Assembly (NCBI GenBank): GCA_016930835.1
Contig: JAFGGA010000147.1
Span: 1-34,651 of the forward strand
DNA length: 34,651 nt
Direction: 5' to 3'
Source: Deltaproteobacteria bacterium
Lineage (GTDB): Bacteria; Desulfobacterota; DSM-4660; Desulfatiglandales; HGW-15
Below the pieces are notes generated by a model, which worked only from the letters and a program-made list of their open reading frames with translations, was not told the DNA's origin and did not search any database. A program made the position numbers and the translations under genes. How positions within the stretch are numbered: the stretch's first letter is position 1; every line of letters starts with the position of its first letter. Of the stretch, positions 21,072-29,708 are shown in pieces.

Positions 21072-23570
21072 TTATATTTTAGTCAGTTTTACCGGCGTAC
21101 TCCACCATATAGAATAACCGCTTAGAGGATCTCGCCCTCCTGCGATAATCCGGTTTGGATTAACGCCTTTTCCCCGCAAAAAATCGTCATAGGCCGTGTG
21201 CCCGAAACCCAACGGCATATAGACAATGCCCGGCATGGCCCCTTCAAAAAGATTCACACGAACCTGAACCTCTCCCCTAGATGATCCCACCACAACACGA
21301 TCCCCTTGCCCTAAATGATAATCGGCGGCGGTCCTGGGATTGATCTCAATAAACGACTCATCTCCAAAAAGCTGATTATCGAAAAGGGTTTTATTAAGAT
21401 AAGGCGGATTCGGATAAGGACCACTGGAAAGATTGATCATCTCATAGGGCACCATTTTTAAAGGATAATGCCCATGATCTTCTTCGGAAACAAGGGATTC
21501 AAAATGGGGCATGAACGCATCATCACCCTTTGCATGAATTCCCATGCTCATTAAAACCGTTTCTTTGTCCTGTTGTCGAGAGGCCTCATCGACAGCAAGA
21601 TCAATCTGCATGCTGAAAAACTCGAATTTCCCTGTAGGTGTTTTAAAAATCCCACCCCAATTTCCATATCGGTGCGCAGGGCGATACCATAGATTACCGG
21701 ATATCATCTTCTTCCACATCTCATCAAATGACTTGTAATCAGGGGTGAAGTTTCCGCCTTCACTTATCCGGGACCATGCCTCCGGTCCATTATATTCCGT
21801 AAGACCCGATGAATGATCAAACAAACCTTTTGCCCGGACCTGTAAAACCTCTTCATAGTTTTTCCATGGGAAAGCTTTTCCCACGGTATCACCCATTTGG
21901 GCCGCTAATCGGATGATGATATCCCCCGTGTTCCGGGTGTCATATAGGGGGTTCACGACTGGTTTGGTGATACCATAAAGGGGATACTGGAGACCAATCG
22001 GCCAAACCACGTCATCCATCTTTTCAAGATAATGGTGATCAGGCAAAACCAGATCCGCCATATAAGCGGTCTCATCATGATAGGGTGAAAAACTCACAAC
22101 AAAAGGTATCTTTTGAAGTGCCTTATTGAATGCACCTCCATCCGGCATGGTATAAGCTGGATTCGATGAAAAACAAAGAAGCGTGTCCACGGGTGATTTT
22201 TCAGCGCTTATGACGGCATCCGAAAAATTTTCGATCAAGCTCTGGCTGAAGGGATGGGCGGAACCGCCGATCTGATCCACACGAGGCGTTTTAAGCCCGG
22301 CCGCTGCAACGGCATCCGGCTCTAATTGAGGTAAAAGACCTAAAGGGAGTGGATCATGAAGAAATATCCCACCGGGTGTATTTAGGTTTCCCACCAAGGC
22401 GTTGAGCGCATGGATGGCCATACACTCGAATACGCTTCCGGGTAAAAACCCTTTGCCCCGTCCGCAAAGGGCAATAGGTGCTCTGGCTCGGCCAAAAAGA
22501 TCGGCAAGGCGGCCGATCTCCGCGGCATCTATGCCGGTTATCTCGGCCACCTTTTCGGGAGAATATTTCTCCAGGACCAAACGCCTAAATCCGGCTCGAT
22601 CTTTGCCATCGGAGGTGATCCAATCAGAAAAACCAAAGGCAAATCGATCCACAAATTCGGAATGATACAACTTTTCTCGAATGAGAATATGGGCGATGCC
22701 CAAGGCCAGCGCTGCTTCTGTGCCAGGCTTTACCGGGATCCACTGATCGGCTTTGGAGGCCGTGTTGGAGGCCCTTGACTCAATCTGTACAATCGTGATC
22801 TTTTTCTGTGCAGCATTTTCCTTCCAGATCTTCCAGGCATTTAGAACCCTCCCCGGGGACCCCCATCCCTCGATCAGCCCGCTGCCGAAGCTGAGAATGA
22901 AATCAGCGTTCTCCAGGTCATATGCCATAGGGCCATCGTTTCCGGTCATTAGCATATTCGCCATAGAGTAAGTGTCTTCAGATGTAGGGATGCGCATATA
23001 ATTGGGACTTCCAACGGCATTCATGAAGCGTTCTATTAAAACGGACATGGTGGATCGGCCGGGATTTCCATCGATAGAAGCAAGGGCGGCTGGTTGTCCG
23101 GCCTGTCTGAGGCCTTTGATCCTGTCGACTAGGATCGCCATGGCTTCCTCCCAAGATATGGAAACAAATTTCCCCGCCCCTCTGGCACCCACACGTTTCA
23201 TAGGACTTGTAAAGCGGATCTGCTCATTGTAAAGTAATTGCAATCCTCCCATCCCCAAAGGACACATCCCTCCAGGATTAACCGGAAAATCAGTGCGACC
23301 TTCAATCTTGACGGCCCGGTGATCCACTTTCCGGACTTCAATTCCGCATCCGCCCGGACATAATTTACAGATAGTTTTTTCGTGAACATATTCGCCCTCG
23401 GGGGGAACAGGCACCCATGGCCAATTTTGTGTCCAAATAGCGGTATCATCCGCCAATTTCCAAGGAATGGGGGACAAGCCGGTTCCCACGGCCCCGCCTA
23501 GGATTAATTTTACGAAATTTCTTCTGTTTAGTGCCAAAAGTTCGGTAATATCTTTTCCATTGAATTTCAT
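21072..23570 (-). CDS. qrcB: Menaquinone reductase molybdopterin-oxidoreductase-like subunit QrcB
   Basis: A 832-residue protein of the complex iron-sulfur molybdoenzyme family. The N-terminus has a Tat signal (NRRNFVKLILGGAVGTG, Arg16-Arg17). A [4Fe-4S] site follows: Cys68, 71, 75 and 103 (CKLCPGGC...CPLG). After Cys103 the next cysteine is only near residue 365, so the usual Mo-ligating cysteine is absent. This fits reports that characterised QrcB lacks molybdenum. The start at 23570 is preferred over one 28 codons upstream because that earlier start would overlap qrcA and bury the Tat motif. It begins 13 bases after qrcA stops. Confidence 0.92.
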   Translation of the reverse strand: MKFNGKDITELLALNRRNFVKLILGGAVGTGLSPIPWKLADDTAIWTQNWPWVPVPPEGEYVHEKTICKLCPGGCGIEVRKVDHRAVKIEGRTDFPVNPGGMCPLGMGGLQLLYNEQIRFTSPMKRVGARGAGKFVSISWEEAMAILVDRIKGLRQAGQPAALASIDGNPGRSTMSVLIERFMNAVGSPNYMRIPTSEDTYSMANMLMTGNDGPMAYDLENADFILSFGSGLIEGWGSPGRVLNAWKIWKENAAQKKITIVQIESRASNTASKADQWIPVKPGTEAALALGIAHILIREKLYHSEFVDRFAFGFSDWITSDGKDRAGFRRLVLEKYSPEKVAEITGIDAAEIGRLADLFGRARAPIALCGRGKGFLPGSVFECMAIHALNALVGNLNTPGGIFLHDPLPLGLLPQLEPDAVAAAGLKTPRVDQIGGSAHPFSQSLIENFSDAVISAEKSPVDTLLCFSSNPAYTMPDGGAFNKALQKIPFVVSFSPYHDETAYMADLVLPDHHYLEKMDDVVWPIGLQYPLYGITKPVVNPLYDTRNTGDIIIRLAAQMGDTVGKAFPWKNYEEVLQVRAKGLFDHSSGLTEYNGPEAWSRISEGGNFTPDYKSFDEMWKKMISGNLWYRPAHRYGNWGGIFKTPTGKFEFFSMQIDLAVDEASRQQDKETVLMSMGIHAKGDDAFMPHFESLVSEEDHGHYPLKMVPYEMINLSSGPYPNPPYLNKTLFDNQLFGDESFIEINPRTAADYHLGQGDRVVVGSSRGEVQVRVNLFEGAMPGIVYMPLGFGHTAYDDFLRGKGVNPNRIIAGGRDPLSGYSIWWSTPVKLTKI

Positions 23571-23583
23571 GTTCTCATTCCCC

Positions 23584-24303
23584 TTATTTGTGGCAAACAA
23601 AACAGGCGTTGTTTTCTTCATGGCCTTTTTGGGTATGACATTCCGCACAATCATCCATCTTCATACGATCCCACGTGTTGGATTTAAGGCCCAAGATATT
23701 CTTGCCCCATATATTAATGCTATAACCGGTTATTCTATTTTTTTGAAAAGGCGGTAGTTCCAATGTCTTCCCATGATCTCCATGGCACACTTGGCAATCC
23801 AGCTCCCCTTTTTGGACATGTGCAATGTGGGAAAAATAAACGCAGTCCGGTTGTCGTGAATATAAGAGCCAGGGCACTTCTTTTTCCTGGGCAACATACT
23901 CTGTCATGAACTGTTGTTCAGCTTGTGTCTCACCTAATGGTGAGTCCGGATCATCGTGGCACTCCATGCATAATTCCAACTTAGGGATCCCTGCAAATGT
24001 CCCGTCATCACGAAATGAATGACAATATAAACACTTTTCAGCCTCCGTATCACCTTCAATACCATCGGCAATATCCGAATCCATATGAAGGGCATGATTA
24101 AAGGAAATAGGTTGTGGCTGCTTTGAATATAGGGCAAAGGGGAAAAGAATCCAACCGATAAAGAGTGCCGGAATCAGACCTGCGGCAAAATAGGCCAAAC
24201 CACTCTGTAAAGGATTTGATATCAACCTTGCATAATAAGATAAGACAAGGCCGATCAATAAATCTATGACGAATTTGAGAGAGGAACGTCTAGGTTTTTC
24301 CAT
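23584..24303 (-). CDS. qrcA: Menaquinone reductase multiheme cytochrome c subunit QrcA
   Basis: Membrane-anchored periplasmic cytochrome of 239 residues that accepts electrons from periplasmic c3-type cytochromes. An N-terminal hydrophobic region (about 12-58) includes a clear transmembrane helix (FAAGLIPALFIGWILFPFAL). Five CxxCH heme sites follow: CLYCH (91), CMECH (112), CQVCH (170), CAECH (219) and CFVCH (234). Axial histidines are available in ISFNHALH and VYFSHIAH. Characterised QrcA is described as hexaheme; here a lone Cys154 in DCVYFSH is the only other candidate. It is the first gene of the qrc operon. Confidence 0.9.
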   Translation of the reverse strand: MEKPRRSSLKFVIDLLIGLVLSYYARLISNPLQSGLAYFAAGLIPALFIGWILFPFALYSKQPQPISFNHALHMDSDIADGIEGDTEAEKCLYCHSFRDDGTFAGIPKLELCMECHDDPDSPLGETQAEQQFMTEYVAQEKEVPWLLYSRQPDCVYFSHIAHVQKGELDCQVCHGDHGKTLELPPFQKNRITGYSINIWGKNILGLKSNTWDRMKMDDCAECHTQKGHEENNACFVCHK

Positions 24304-24340
24304 GGAATTAATCCTCTTCTGGCGTTTTGATTGGATGGAT

Positions 24341-24364
24341 TACCCCGCAGCTATAAGCGGGGTA
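24341..24364. repeat. Inverted repeat in the qrc leader (proximal)
   Basis: Perfect 8-base arms TACCCCGC (24341-24348) and GCGGGGTA (24357-24364) around an 8-base loop. It lies about 37 bases before the qrcA start, inside the probable leader. No T-run follows on either strand, so it is not a simple terminator. Confidence 0.6.
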
Positions 24365-24412
24365 TGAAACGGAACCTTTCTGATCGCCCCAGGGTTCGGG
24401 GAATTCAACACT

Positions 24413-24431
24413 TATCCGCCTCCGGCGGATA
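24413..24431. repeat. Inverted repeat in the qrc leader (distal)
   Basis: Perfect 8-base arms TATCCGCC (24413-24420) and GGCGGATA (24424-24431) around a 3-base loop TCC, a stable hairpin. It lies about 110 bases before qrcA, just after the probable promoter. No T-run follows. Confidence 0.6.
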
Positions 24432-24456
24432 CAAATAAGGCTTATTGATTTTTGGC

Positions 24457-24486
24457 TATGTACCTAACTCATTGGTCTTTTGTCAA
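24457..24486 (-). promoter_or_regulatory. Possible qrc operon promoter
   Basis: Minus-strand perfect -35 TTGACA (24486-24481), an 18-base spacer and a poor -10 TACATA (24462-24457). It lies between rpsU and qrcA, where a qrc promoter is expected. The weak -10 makes it tentative; an activator may be needed. Confidence 0.35.
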
Positions 24487-24555
24487 GGAGAAAAGCCTTG
24501 GAGCCACTCGATCATACCTCTATGTTATATGACCCCGACCTTCTGTTCGGGTGGA

Positions 24556-24750
24556 TTAAAATCTGGGAATTTTCCTCATTCGTTTGCGCCGCCTTTTGGC
24601 CGCCTTTGCCTGCTTTTTCTTCTTTTGAATACTGGGTTTATCATAGAATCGGCGCTCTTTGATTTCTGAAAAAAAACCTTCTTTGGTCAATTTTTTCTTG
24701 AGATCTTTGATTGCCCTCTCGATCTGATTGTTTTGCACAATGACTTTCAT
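24556..24750 (-). CDS. rpsU: Small ribosomal subunit protein bS21
   Basis: A 64-residue ribosomal protein of the 30S subunit, involved in initiation. It shows the S21 pattern: MKVIVQNNQIERAIKDLKKK, then FYDKPSIQKKKKQ and a very basic C-terminus KRRRKRMRKIPRF. An open frame continues 14 codons upstream, but the ATG at 24750 has AGAGGA seven bases before it and matches the family start. It stands alone, with a terminator 44 bases upstream of the ATG and the qrc operon downstream. Confidence 0.95.
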   Translation of the reverse strand: MKVIVQNNQIERAIKDLKKKLTKEGFFSEIKERRFYDKPSIQKKKKQAKAAKRRRKRMRKIPRF

Positions 24751-24794
24751 GTAGTTATCCTCTGAACATTTAATGTATTTATTATTGATCAAAT

Positions 24795-24824
24795 AAAAAA
24801 AGCATCCCTTTTAAAAGGTGATGC
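24795..24824 (-). terminator. Rho-independent terminator upstream of rpsU (attenuator candidate)
   Basis: On the minus strand GCATC(A)CCTTTT pairs with AAAAGGGATGC (24824-24802; one bulged A, TTAA loop) and is followed by seven T (24801-24795). It ends only 44 bases before the rpsU ATG, leaving too little room for a separate promoter of good quality between them. Confidence 0.75.
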
Positions 24825-25101
24825 CTTTCTTGCCTTCGATGCCGGCCATATGGCCTTATAGGGTTTCATCTTGACTATAGCAAGTTACCAACCACCTCAC
24901 TCTCTGAATAGAAGGTTTGAAAGCATCCATTTATATAAAAAGGACATACCAGACCCCTGGGAAAAAGATTGGTTCGTGAATGAGCCCGATATGCAGTTTT
25001 AAGATAAATTTTGATCACCCCCTTCTGTGACCTTATTCAATTATCATCCATGGTCTTGAAAAATAACCGAAATAAACCATTGGAATGCTAAGACCTAAAC
25101 G
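24795..25101 (-). ncRNA. Putative leader RNA or small RNA upstream of rpsU
   Basis: A 540-base gap separates rlmD and rpsU. A good minus-strand promoter (25135-25108) and the terminator at 24824-24795 delimit a transcript of about 305 nt with no credible coding frame. It contains a palindrome GGCCATATGGCC at 24844-24855 and a short CCAG/CTGG hairpin near 24950-24960. I could not match it to 6S RNA, SRP RNA, tmRNA or a riboswitch class I know. It may be a stand-alone RNA or the leader of rpsU controlled by termination. Confidence 0.35.
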
Positions 25102-25107
25102 CTAGAC

Positions 25108-25135
25108 TTTATATAATGATTGAATATCTTGTCAA
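25108..25135 (-). promoter_or_regulatory. Strong sigma-70 promoter in the rlmD-rpsU gap
   Basis: Minus-strand TTGACA (25135-25130, perfect), a 16-base spacer and TATAAA (25113-25108, five of six). The start would be near 25101, about 350 bases before the rpsU ATG and about 300 before the terminator. Confidence 0.65.
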
Positions 25136-25292
25136 TCATTTTATTTCGTCACCCTGGTTTTATTCGCCTTCGCCAGAATTCTCTACTGCTTACCACAGGT
25201 ATGACCAGCCTTCGTACAAGGCTATGCTTGAAAAAATAGCGAGATGAGCAATGACGCAATTCCACTTCCCTACCGCTGGCGGTGAGGGAGTT

Positions 25293-26681
25293 TCATTTAC
25301 GAACCATCTTGGCTACTGACTCTATATGATAGGTGTGTGGAAACATATCCACAGGTTGAATCTCAACCACATTGTATTTCCGAATCATTTGGCCCATATC
25401 CCGTGCCAAGGAAGCGGGATTGCAGGAAACATACACTATTCTCGCCGGAGCCGCTTCCATGACACCCTCCAGGACATCCTTGTGCATACCGGCCCGTGGG
25501 GGATCAATGACGATCACATCCGGTGTTACCTTGAGTTCGGATAACTTCTCTTTGATGTCTCCCAGAATAAATCGGCAATTATGGACCTGATTGGTCTTGC
25601 AATTATTGTATGCATCCCTTACGGCGCTCTCTACAAGTTCCATGCCGATGACCTCTTTGGACCGCTCTGATAAAAATATGGGGATAATCCCCGTCCCGCT
25701 GTAAAGATCCAAAACCATCTCTATTCCGCTTAGTCCAGCATAATCAACTACTGTCTCATAAAGTCTCTGCGCCCCCCGGGTATTGGTTTGAAAAAATGAG
25801 TTCGCGGATATCTGAAATTGAAACGGCCCGATCCGATCTAAGATAGATCCTTGACCTTTAAGGATCGTTTCTCTTTCGCCCACAGCAATGGCCGCCTTTC
25901 GCGTATTGATCGAATGGACTATCGTTTTGATGTTGGTGATGGTTTGGCACAATTCCGTGACAAGGGATAGGATCACATCTCTTTTCTCTTCTGATGTTAT
26001 GATATTGACCATCCATTCATCAAAGGCATGAGAATGCCTTAAGGTTAAAAACCGCCAAAACCCTTGATGGCTCTTAAGACCATAAGGTGGCAGACCGCTA
26101 CCCTTTGCGAATCGTTTGACCGCTTGAAGAATTGAATTTCCCGTGTGATGTTGCAAGAGGCAGGCATCCACGTCAATGACCTTATGAAAGGTCCCCGGGG
26201 CATGAAGGCCAAGCCCGAAATCAGACTTTGCAATCCCTCTTTTAAACTCATCCGGTAACAGCCAGCTTCGATCCGAAAAGGAGAATTCCATCTTGTTTCG
26301 ATATTCAAAAATATTTTGAGAAGGGATGGTTGGGTGAACCAATACATTCGCAATCCCGCCGATATGGGCCAAGGTTTCCTTGACATGATCTCGTTTAAAG
26401 TCCAATTGTTTTTGATAATCAATATGCTGCCACTGACACCCGCCGCAATAATCGCTATATGGGCATGGCGCCTGGACCCGATCAATGGACGGGCAAAGAA
26501 GGTTAATCAGACCCGCCTCCGCAAAATCCTTTTTCTTTTTTGTCACGCGGGCCAAGACCCGATCACCCGGTATGGCACCCTTCACAAAGATCACCAGGCC
26601 GTCTGATCGGGCAATGCCGTGGCCGCCAAAGGCCATCTTATCCACCCATAATTCAACAATATCGCCTTTTCGAAGTTTCAT
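25293..26681 (-). CDS. rlmD: 23S rRNA (uracil-C5)-methyltransferase, RlmD/TrmA family
   Basis: SAM-dependent RNA methyltransferase of 462 residues. It has an N-terminal TRAM domain (about 1-60, KGDIVELWVDKMAFGGHGIAR), an iron-sulfur site Cys73-x5-Cys79-x2-Cys82 with Cys174 as likely fourth ligand, the SAM motif LDLYSGTG at 325-332, the catalytic motif DPPRAG near 393, and nucleophile Cys420 in YVSCNPASLARDM. Family members modify U1939 or U747 of 23S rRNA or U54 of tRNA; the Fe-S site favours the RlmD/RlmCD group, but the target base is not certain. There is no clear Shine-Dalgarno sequence at the ATG. Confidence 0.9.
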   Translation of the reverse strand: MKLRKGDIVELWVDKMAFGGHGIARSDGLVIFVKGAIPGDRVLARVTKKKKDFAEAGLINLLCPSIDRVQAPCPYSDYCGGCQWQHIDYQKQLDFKRDHVKETLAHIGGIANVLVHPTIPSQNIFEYRNKMEFSFSDRSWLLPDEFKRGIAKSDFGLGLHAPGTFHKVIDVDACLLQHHTGNSILQAVKRFAKGSGLPPYGLKSHQGFWRFLTLRHSHAFDEWMVNIITSEEKRDVILSLVTELCQTITNIKTIVHSINTRKAAIAVGERETILKGQGSILDRIGPFQFQISANSFFQTNTRGAQRLYETVVDYAGLSGIEMVLDLYSGTGIIPIFLSERSKEVIGMELVESAVRDAYNNCKTNQVHNCRFILGDIKEKLSELKVTPDVIVIDPPRAGMHKDVLEGVMEAAPARIVYVSCNPASLARDMGQMIRKYNVVEIQPVDMFPHTYHIESVAKMVRK

Positions 26682-26782
26682 GTCATCATCATATCATCAT
26701 GATGCCCTTTGGACCAGAAAGATTATTTTATGGTTCAATAAATGTAAAATTTATCAGCCCATATAACCTTTCTGAAATTTTA

Positions 26783-26811
26783 TTGATGATAAATTTCTAA
26801 AATTCTAATAT
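26783..26811 (+). promoter_or_regulatory. Weak candidate promoter of the molybdoenzyme operon
   Basis: TTGATG (26783-26788), a 17-base spacer and TAATAT (26806-26811) in the AT-rich gap divergent from rlmD, about 100 bases before the first gene. Each hexamer matches at four positions, so this is tentative. Confidence 0.3.
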
Positions 26812-26912
26812 AGATCAAGTATGCACAAAGCATGACAAGAGGTATTGAAAAACAATCATTATCCAACCCTCATTATCCGGCATGATGAAGACACCCTGAC
26901 CTGGAGGAAGTC

Positions 26913-27431
26913 ATGGACAAAAAAACAAAACAAGAAGACCCTCAGGAAATTGAAATCATTGTCAACAACATTCCTTATTCATTGACCATTGGGATACATC
27001 CCGATCAGGTCGGCCCTTCGGACACCTTGGCCAAGACCCTCCGTGAAACCCTTGGGTTGACAGGGACCAAGGTGGGTTGTGACCAAGGATCATGCGGCGC
27101 CTGCACCGTGATTATGGATGGTTTACCCATCTTGTCGTGCCTGACCCTGACGATCGAATGTGACGGAAGGCATATCACCACCATAGAAGGACTTCAAGAA
27201 CCAAAAACCGGAAAGCTGGATCCTTTGCAACAAAGTTTTATAGACCACACGGCCTTTCAATGTGGTTTTTGCACACCGGGGATGATCATGGCATCGCGGG
27301 CCTTGCTGGATAACAACCCGTCGCCGAAGACCCATGAGGTAAAAGAAGCCTTGTCCGGTCACTTTTGCCGGTGTATCAGTCATTACCATGTGTTGGATGC
27401 CGTGCTATCCGCATCCAAAAAAGGGGGTTAA
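26913..27431 (+). CDS. [2Fe-2S] subunit of a xanthine-dehydrogenase-family molybdoenzyme
   Basis: Small electron-transfer subunit of 172 residues. A plant-ferredoxin-type cluster is bound by Cys56, 61, 64 and 76 (GCDQGSCGACTV...LSC). A second cluster in the helical C-terminal domain is bound by Cys117, 120, 152 and 154 (QCGFCTPGM and FCRC). This eight-cysteine pattern is diagnostic of the family (HcrC, CoxS, NdhS and relatives). The N-terminal extension of about 12 residues is charged, with no signal peptide, so it is cytoplasmic. GGAGGAA precedes the ATG. The next gene starts 3 bases after its stop. Confidence 0.93.
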   Translation: MDKKTKQEDPQEIEIIVNNIPYSLTIGIHPDQVGPSDTLAKTLRETLGLTGTKVGCDQGSCGACTVIMDGLPILSCLTLTIECDGRHITTIEGLQEPKTGKLDPLQQSFIDHTAFQCGFCTPGMIMASRALLDNNPSPKTHEVKEALSGHFCRCISHYHVLDAVLSASKKGG

Positions 27432-27434
27432 GCC

Positions 27435-29705
27435 ATGCCAAAAGAATATCGATTTATCGGTAAACCCACCCCGCGAAAAGATGCATTGGATATCGTAACA
27501 GGCAGGGCCCGGTATATTGATGACCTGGTCCTGCCGAGAATGTTGCACGGGAAAGTCTTACGCAGTCCTTTCCCTCACGCAAAGATCAAAATGATACAAA
27601 CCGACCGGGCCGAAGCGATGAAAGGGATTCGGGCCGTGTTGACCCATTACAACGTTCCCACTTGGCAAACAGGAATCCCCCGACATGTAAAAGTGCTTGA
27701 CTCCAAGGTGCGTTATGTGGGGGACGCGGTGGCCCTGGTAGCGGCTGAAACGGAAGAGATCGCCAAAGAGGCTCTTGACCTGATTGAGGTGGAATACGAG
27801 GAGTTACCCGCGGTTTATGACGTGGAGGAGGCCATACGGCCGAATGCTCCCCAATTGTATGAGGAGTTCCCCGGGAACCTCCTCCCCCTTGATGTCCCTA
27901 CATTCGGCCCCAAAACCCTTTCACAAGTGGTTTTGGGTGATGTGGAAGCGGGTTTCCAAGAGGCAGACATCATCGAGGAAGGCGTCTATTCCTATGAAAA
28001 TATCCCCAATCCATTGCCCATTGAACCGCCTGGAGTAATTGCTCAATGGGACGGTCCAAAACGTCTAACAGTGTGGTCCGCGACCCAAAGTGCATCCTGG
28101 CATCGGTTTATCATGCAATCCAAGATGGGATTTCCGGATATCCGGGCCATAGGGACCCATTGTGGCGGTAGTTTTGGATCAAAAAATTACGCAGCCCAAC
28201 CCCTGTTTTATGCCGCGGCCCTGGCACAGGTGACCAACAGGCCGGTAAAGGTATATTACAGCAAGGAAGAACATTTCGGGACCTTTTCTCTGCGCTTGGG
28301 ATCCCGCTTTCGGGGCAAAGTGGGTATGAAAAAAGATGGAACCTTAACGGCCGTATCAGGAACATGGTTTGTGGACACAGGGGCCTTCTCCGATATGGCC
28401 CAGGCCCAGGTGGCCGTAGGTTGCGGGGAGGCTCAACTCATGTTGAGATGCCCCAACTGGGACCTGAAAACCAAACTGGTCTGTACCAATCGAAGCGCAT
28501 CCGGGGTGATTCGCGGTTTTGGGGGTCAGGAACTGGAGGCTGCTCTCATGCCCGTTGTAAAAAAAGCACTGGCCAAACCAGATATCGATCCGGTCCAGTT
28601 TATCAAAAAGAACTATGTTAAACCGGGCGATGGCTATTTCTGGCGAGAAGGAAACTGGTGGGTCTCTGAAGGCATGGATTATTCCAAGGCCATCGAGGCA
28701 GGGGCTGCGGCATTTCAATGGAAAGACAAATGGAAGGGATGGTTTAAACCAACGGCCATAAACGGCCCAAAACGAATTGGGGTCGGTGTCGCGGCACACG
28801 GGAATGCGGATGTGGGGGAGGATGAATCAGAGGCCTATGTGAGATTGAATCCGGATGCCACAGCAACCATCCACGTAAGCGTAGCGGAATCGGGGATGGG
28901 ACAACGAAGCAGCCTATGCAAGATGGCCGCGGAGGTCCTTCAAATACCCCTTGAACAGGTTCAGATCACACCGGTGGACTCCTTGGTCAACCCCTTTGAT
29001 TTCGGTCTTGTGGGTTCACGGGGAACCTATGCCGTTGGCTCCGCTGTAATTGAGGCTGCCGAAAATGCCCGACAAAAACTCTTTGAACTGGCCGCCCCCA
29101 TGCTTCAGGCATCCCCCGAATCCCTTGATACCGAAGACGGCATGGTTTTTATCAAGGGGCAGACTGACACCGGGATCCCTTGGCGGCGCATCATCGGTAT
29201 TGCACAAACCTGTACGGGTTTTGGCCGATTTGAACCGGACTATTCCAAACCCAATTTTCTCATCCTGTTTACTGAAGTTGAAGTGGATATGGAGACCGGA
29301 AAAATCGACTTGCTCAAGGTGGTGGCGGCAACCGATGCGGGACAGATTATCGATCCCCCATCCTTGAACGGCCAGATCTATGGAAGCCTGGGCTCTGCTG
29401 GCATCGATACAGCCATTTTTGAGGAATCCATTCTGGATAAAAAGACCGGTCAGATCCTGAACATCAATATGATGGATTATAAGTGGCGGACTTTCTCGGA
29501 ATTGCCCGAATTTCAAAATGTTATACTGGAATCAGGCATACGAACCCATCGATACGGGGCTGTCGGCGTGGGGGAGATCGCCACCTCACCGGGTCCGAGC
29601 GCTGTTTTCATGGCTGTTTCAAACGCTATCGGTAAAACCTTTACGGATTATCCACTGACGCCTGATAAGATTCTTGCGGCAGTCGGGAAAAAGCATGGAG
29701 AATAA
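27435..29705 (+). CDS. Molybdopterin-binding catalytic subunit, 4-hydroxybenzoyl-CoA reductase-like
   Basis: Catalytic subunit of 756 residues, xanthine dehydrogenase family. The N-terminal hammerhead domain begins FIGKPTPRKDALDIVTGRARY. Pterin-binding segments include THCGGSFGSKNYA, VIRGFGGQE and AESGMGQRSSLCKMAAEVL. The C-terminal GVGEIATSPGPSAV contains the conserved active-site glutamate. A cytidine-dinucleotide or MPT form of the cofactor cannot be distinguished here. The FAD subunit next door suggests reductive removal of an aromatic hydroxyl from a CoA-ester substrate, but other N-heterocycle or aldehyde substrates remain possible. GGGGG precedes the ATG. It is 3 bases after the [2Fe-2S] gene and 3 bases before the FAD gene. 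Confidence 0.88.
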   Translation: MPKEYRFIGKPTPRKDALDIVTGRARYIDDLVLPRMLHGKVLRSPFPHAKIKMIQTDRAEAMKGIRAVLTHYNVPTWQTGIPRHVKVLDSKVRYVGDAVALVAAETEEIAKEALDLIEVEYEELPAVYDVEEAIRPNAPQLYEEFPGNLLPLDVPTFGPKTLSQVVLGDVEAGFQEADIIEEGVYSYENIPNPLPIEPPGVIAQWDGPKRLTVWSATQSASWHRFIMQSKMGFPDIRAIGTHCGGSFGSKNYAAQPLFYAAALAQVTNRPVKVYYSKEEHFGTFSLRLGSRFRGKVGMKKDGTLTAVSGTWFVDTGAFSDMAQAQVAVGCGEAQLMLRCPNWDLKTKLVCTNRSASGVIRGFGGQELEAALMPVVKKALAKPDIDPVQFIKKNYVKPGDGYFWREGNWWVSEGMDYSKAIEAGAAAFQWKDKWKGWFKPTAINGPKRIGVGVAAHGNADVGEDESEAYVRLNPDATATIHVSVAESGMGQRSSLCKMAAEVLQIPLEQVQITPVDSLVNPFDFGLVGSRGTYAVGSAVIEAAENARQKLFELAAPMLQASPESLDTEDGMVFIKGQTDTGIPWRRIIGIAQTCTGFGRFEPDYSKPNFLILFTEVEVDMETGKIDLLKVVAATDAGQIIDPPSLNGQIYGSLGSAGIDTAIFEESILDKKTGQILNINMMDYKWRTFSELPEFQNVILESGIRTHRYGAVGVGEIATSPGPSAVFMAVSNAIGKTFTDYPLTPDKILAAVGKKHGE

Positions 29706-29708
29706 AAA

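Noticed and set aside
24868-25018. Short minus-strand frame starting GTG at 25018 with a loose YidD-like CPFYINGC stretch
   Set aside because: The purine-rich run touches the start codon without spacing, the length is under 50 codons, and the YidD pattern (CRFYPTCSQY) is not truly matched.
25261-25292. Hairpin CCCTACCGC/GCGGTGAGGG just after rlmD as terminator
   Set aside because: The stem is good (one bulge) but no T-run follows on the minus strand, so intrinsic termination is not supported.
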